Made by a program: the position numbers and the translations under genes
Shown here: positions 62,631 to 64,000 of the stretch, one piece after another
How positions within the stretch are numbered: the first letter of the stretch is position 1
How the letters are laid out: every line of letters starts with the position of its first letter
The notes under the pieces: generated by a model
Seen by the model: only the letters and a program-made list of their open reading frames with translations
Database searches by the model: none
Told to the model about the DNA's origin: nothing
Assembly (NCBI GenBank): GCA_000634515.1
Contig: JFNU01000202.1
Span: forward strand, 310,001-374,000
DNA: 64,000 bases
Source of the DNA: Prochlorococcus sp. scB245a_520K10
Lineage (GTDB): Bacteria > Cyanobacteriota > Cyanobacteriia > PCC-6307 > Cyanobiaceae
Direction of reading: 5' to 3'

Positions 62631-64000
62631 TTAACCTACTGATCCTTCGAGTTTAAGTGCTAGTAACTTATCAGCTTCAGCAGCAAATTCCATAGGTAAT
62701 TGATTAAATACATCTCTGCAGAAACCACTGACCATCATAGAAACAGCCTCCTCAAATTCTATACCTCTGCTTTGGAGATAAAAAAGTTGATCTTCCGAGA
62801 TTCTACATGTGCTTGCTTCATGCTCAATTTCAGAATTCGATTGTTGAGATTTGATATAGGGGAATGTATTCGCAGAAGCTTGATCCCCTATTAACATTGA
62901 ATCACATTGACTGTAATTTCTTGATCCTGCAGCTTTTCTTCCCATTTTGACAAGGCCTCTATAGCTATTGATTGAATTACCTGCACTTATCCCTTTGCTA
63001 ACAATAGTTGATTTGGTTTTGGGGCCAATATGGATCATTTTTGTGCCAGTATCTGCTTGCTGAAGATTATTGGTGAGTGCTACTGAATAAAATTCCCCTA
63101 TAGATTCCTCCCCTAAAAGGAGACAGCTAGGATATTTCCATGTAATTGAAGACCCTGTTTCAACTTGAGACCAACTAATTTTACTTCTCTTACCTAAACA
63201 TTTTCCTCTCTTAGTGACAAAATTGAAAATTCCGCCAACACCTTCTTCATCACCAGCATACCAATTTTGCACAGTTGAGTATTTTATTGAGGCATCGTCT
63301 AGGGCTATGAGTTCCACAACTGCGGCATGTAAGGTATTCGTATCAAACATTGGTGCTGTACAGCCTTCTAGATAACTTACCGAACTTGATTCTTCAGCAA
63401 TGATTAGTGTTCTCTCGAATTGTCCAGTATCTCCACTATTAATTCTGAAGTAGGAAGATAGGTCCATAGGACATGTAACACCTTTTGGGATGTAAACAAA
63501 AGAACCATCACTAAAAACAGCAGAATTTAGTGCTGCAAAATAATTATCGCTAGCAGGAACTACTGTACCTAAATATTTCTCAATTAAATCTGAGTGATTT
63601 TTTACTGCTTCACTGATTGAGCAAAATATAACTCCATGTTTAGCCAGTTCATCTCTAAATGTTGTAGCTATAGAAACACTATCAAAAACTGCATCTACTG
63701 CTACATTTGTGAGTTTTTTCTGCTCAGTAAGGGGTATTCCCAATTTGTCGAAAGTCTCAAGAAGTTTGGGATCAACTTCATCTAAACTAGAAATTTTCTC
63801 TTTTTGTTTGGGAGCAGAATAATAAATAATATCTTGATAATCGATTTGTTTGTATCCTAATCCTGCCCAATCAGGTTCATCCATCTTTTGCCATTTTTTA
63901 AAAGCTTTTAATCTAAAATCGAGGAGATATTGTGGCTCTTCTTTTTTTTCCGAAATAAGTCTAATTATATCTTCATTCAAACCCTTTGAAATTTTTTCAG
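62631..64000 (-). CDS. sufB: Fe-S cluster assembly protein SufB, 3' part (5' end outside window)
   Basis: Core scaffold of the Suf system. The frame is open to the right edge (residues [11 protein letters not shown] at the edge), so the N-terminus is missing; a TTG at 63980 is internal. The SufB signature ends [25 protein letters not shown], and [26 protein letters not shown] is also present, with the conserved cysteine. About 30 residues are likely lost. First gene of the sufB-C-D-S run. Confidence 0.97.
   Translation of the reverse strand, partial: EKISKGLNEDIIRLISEKKEEPQYLLDFRLKAFKKWQKMDEPDWAGLGYKQIDYQDIIYYSAPKQKEKISSLDEVDPKLLETFDKLGIPLTEQKKLTNVAVDAVFDSVSIATTFRDELAKHGVIFCSISEAVKNHSDLIEKYLGTVVPASDNYFAALNSAVFSDGSFVYIPKGVTCPMDLSSYFRINSGDTGQFERTLIIAEESSSVSYLEGCTAPMFDTNTLHAAVVELIALDDASIKYSTVQNWYAGDEEGVGGIFNFVTKRGKCLGKRSKISWSQVETGSSITWKYPSCLLLGEESIGEFYSVALTNNLQQADTGTKMIHIGPKTKSTIVSKGISAGNSINSYRGLVKMGRKAAGSRNYSQCDSMLIGDQASANTFPYIKSQQSNSEIEHEASTCRISEDQLFYLQSRGIEFEEAVSMMVSGFCRDVFNQLPMEFAAEADKLLALKLEGSVG

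Noticed and set aside
63978..63980. SufB start codon
   Set aside because: The triplet is an internal TTG; the frame continues to the window edge.

Overview
The window is chromosomal DNA from a marine picocyanobacterium, most likely a high-light-adapted Prochlorococcus. The base composition is very AT-rich (about 70% A+T by eye). Genes are packed almost end to end. There are cyanobacterium-specific genes: PsbX, Ycf66, a high-light-inducible protein, the Flv1/Flv3 pair, a thylakoid-lumen TLP40-type cyclophilin and CbiD. The tmRNA gene is circularly permuted and encodes the tag ANKIVSFSRQTAPVAA, which I remember as the Prochlorococcus tag. No insertion sequence, prophage, CRISPR array, integrase or genomic-island signature is visible, so this reads as core genome.

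Layout, left to right. 1-9055: 3' part of argH, a glycine-rich RRM protein, dusA, msrB, the chaperone run grpE-dnaJ-(TusA-like)-rsgA, then murC-murB-ebfC on the other strand. 9248-15623: gap2, a lumenal cyclophilin with thiL, efp-accB, pdxA with an upstream NAD-epimerase-like gene, and a small membrane protein. 15624-25042: HNH endonuclease, a secreted Lys/Glu-rich protein, an AbrB-type membrane protein, a class V aminotransferase, cbiD, guaA, a PD-(D/E)XK nuclease-like protein, two unknowns and a PBP2-type transpeptidase. 25065-41049: the flv3-flv1-FMN reductase operon, alaS, speA, ndk, thiO, gatB, coaE, argJ, an orphan ParA with an overlapping membrane protein, and an aldo/keto reductase. 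41050-44419: a 45-codon reading frame, permuted ssrA, an RlmL-like methyltransferase, two small membrane proteins, a 45-aa membrane peptide and a protein resembling the LigD phosphoesterase domain. 44496-64000: smc, a PRC-barrel protein, an LpxB-like protein directly behind a tRNA-Leu, accC, YggT, psbX, ycf66, the run def-HIT-unknown-ABC-hli, an S9 peptidase and the sufBCDS operon, whose sufB runs off the right edge.

Functionally the window mixes housekeeping (translation, protein folding, cell wall, fatty-acid and nucleotide synthesis, Fe-S assembly) with photosynthetic electron-flow and photoprotection genes (flv1/flv3, psbX, hli, gap2). Several four-base TAATG overlaps (dnaJ/TusA-like, efp/accB, sufD/sufS) suggest translational coupling. 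Nearly every convergent gene pair abuts or overlaps, leaving no room for an intrinsic terminator; the one clear hairpin plus T-run terminator follows ssrA.

I do not see a convincing undescribed multi-gene system. The best leads are single loci: the nuclease-like protein with a possible Fe-S cysteine cluster, the LigD-phosphoesterase-like protein, the orphan ParA pair, a tRNA-Leu whose anticodon reads AAG, the def-to-hli operon, an inverted repeat between flv3 and alaS, and a few tiny reading frames.
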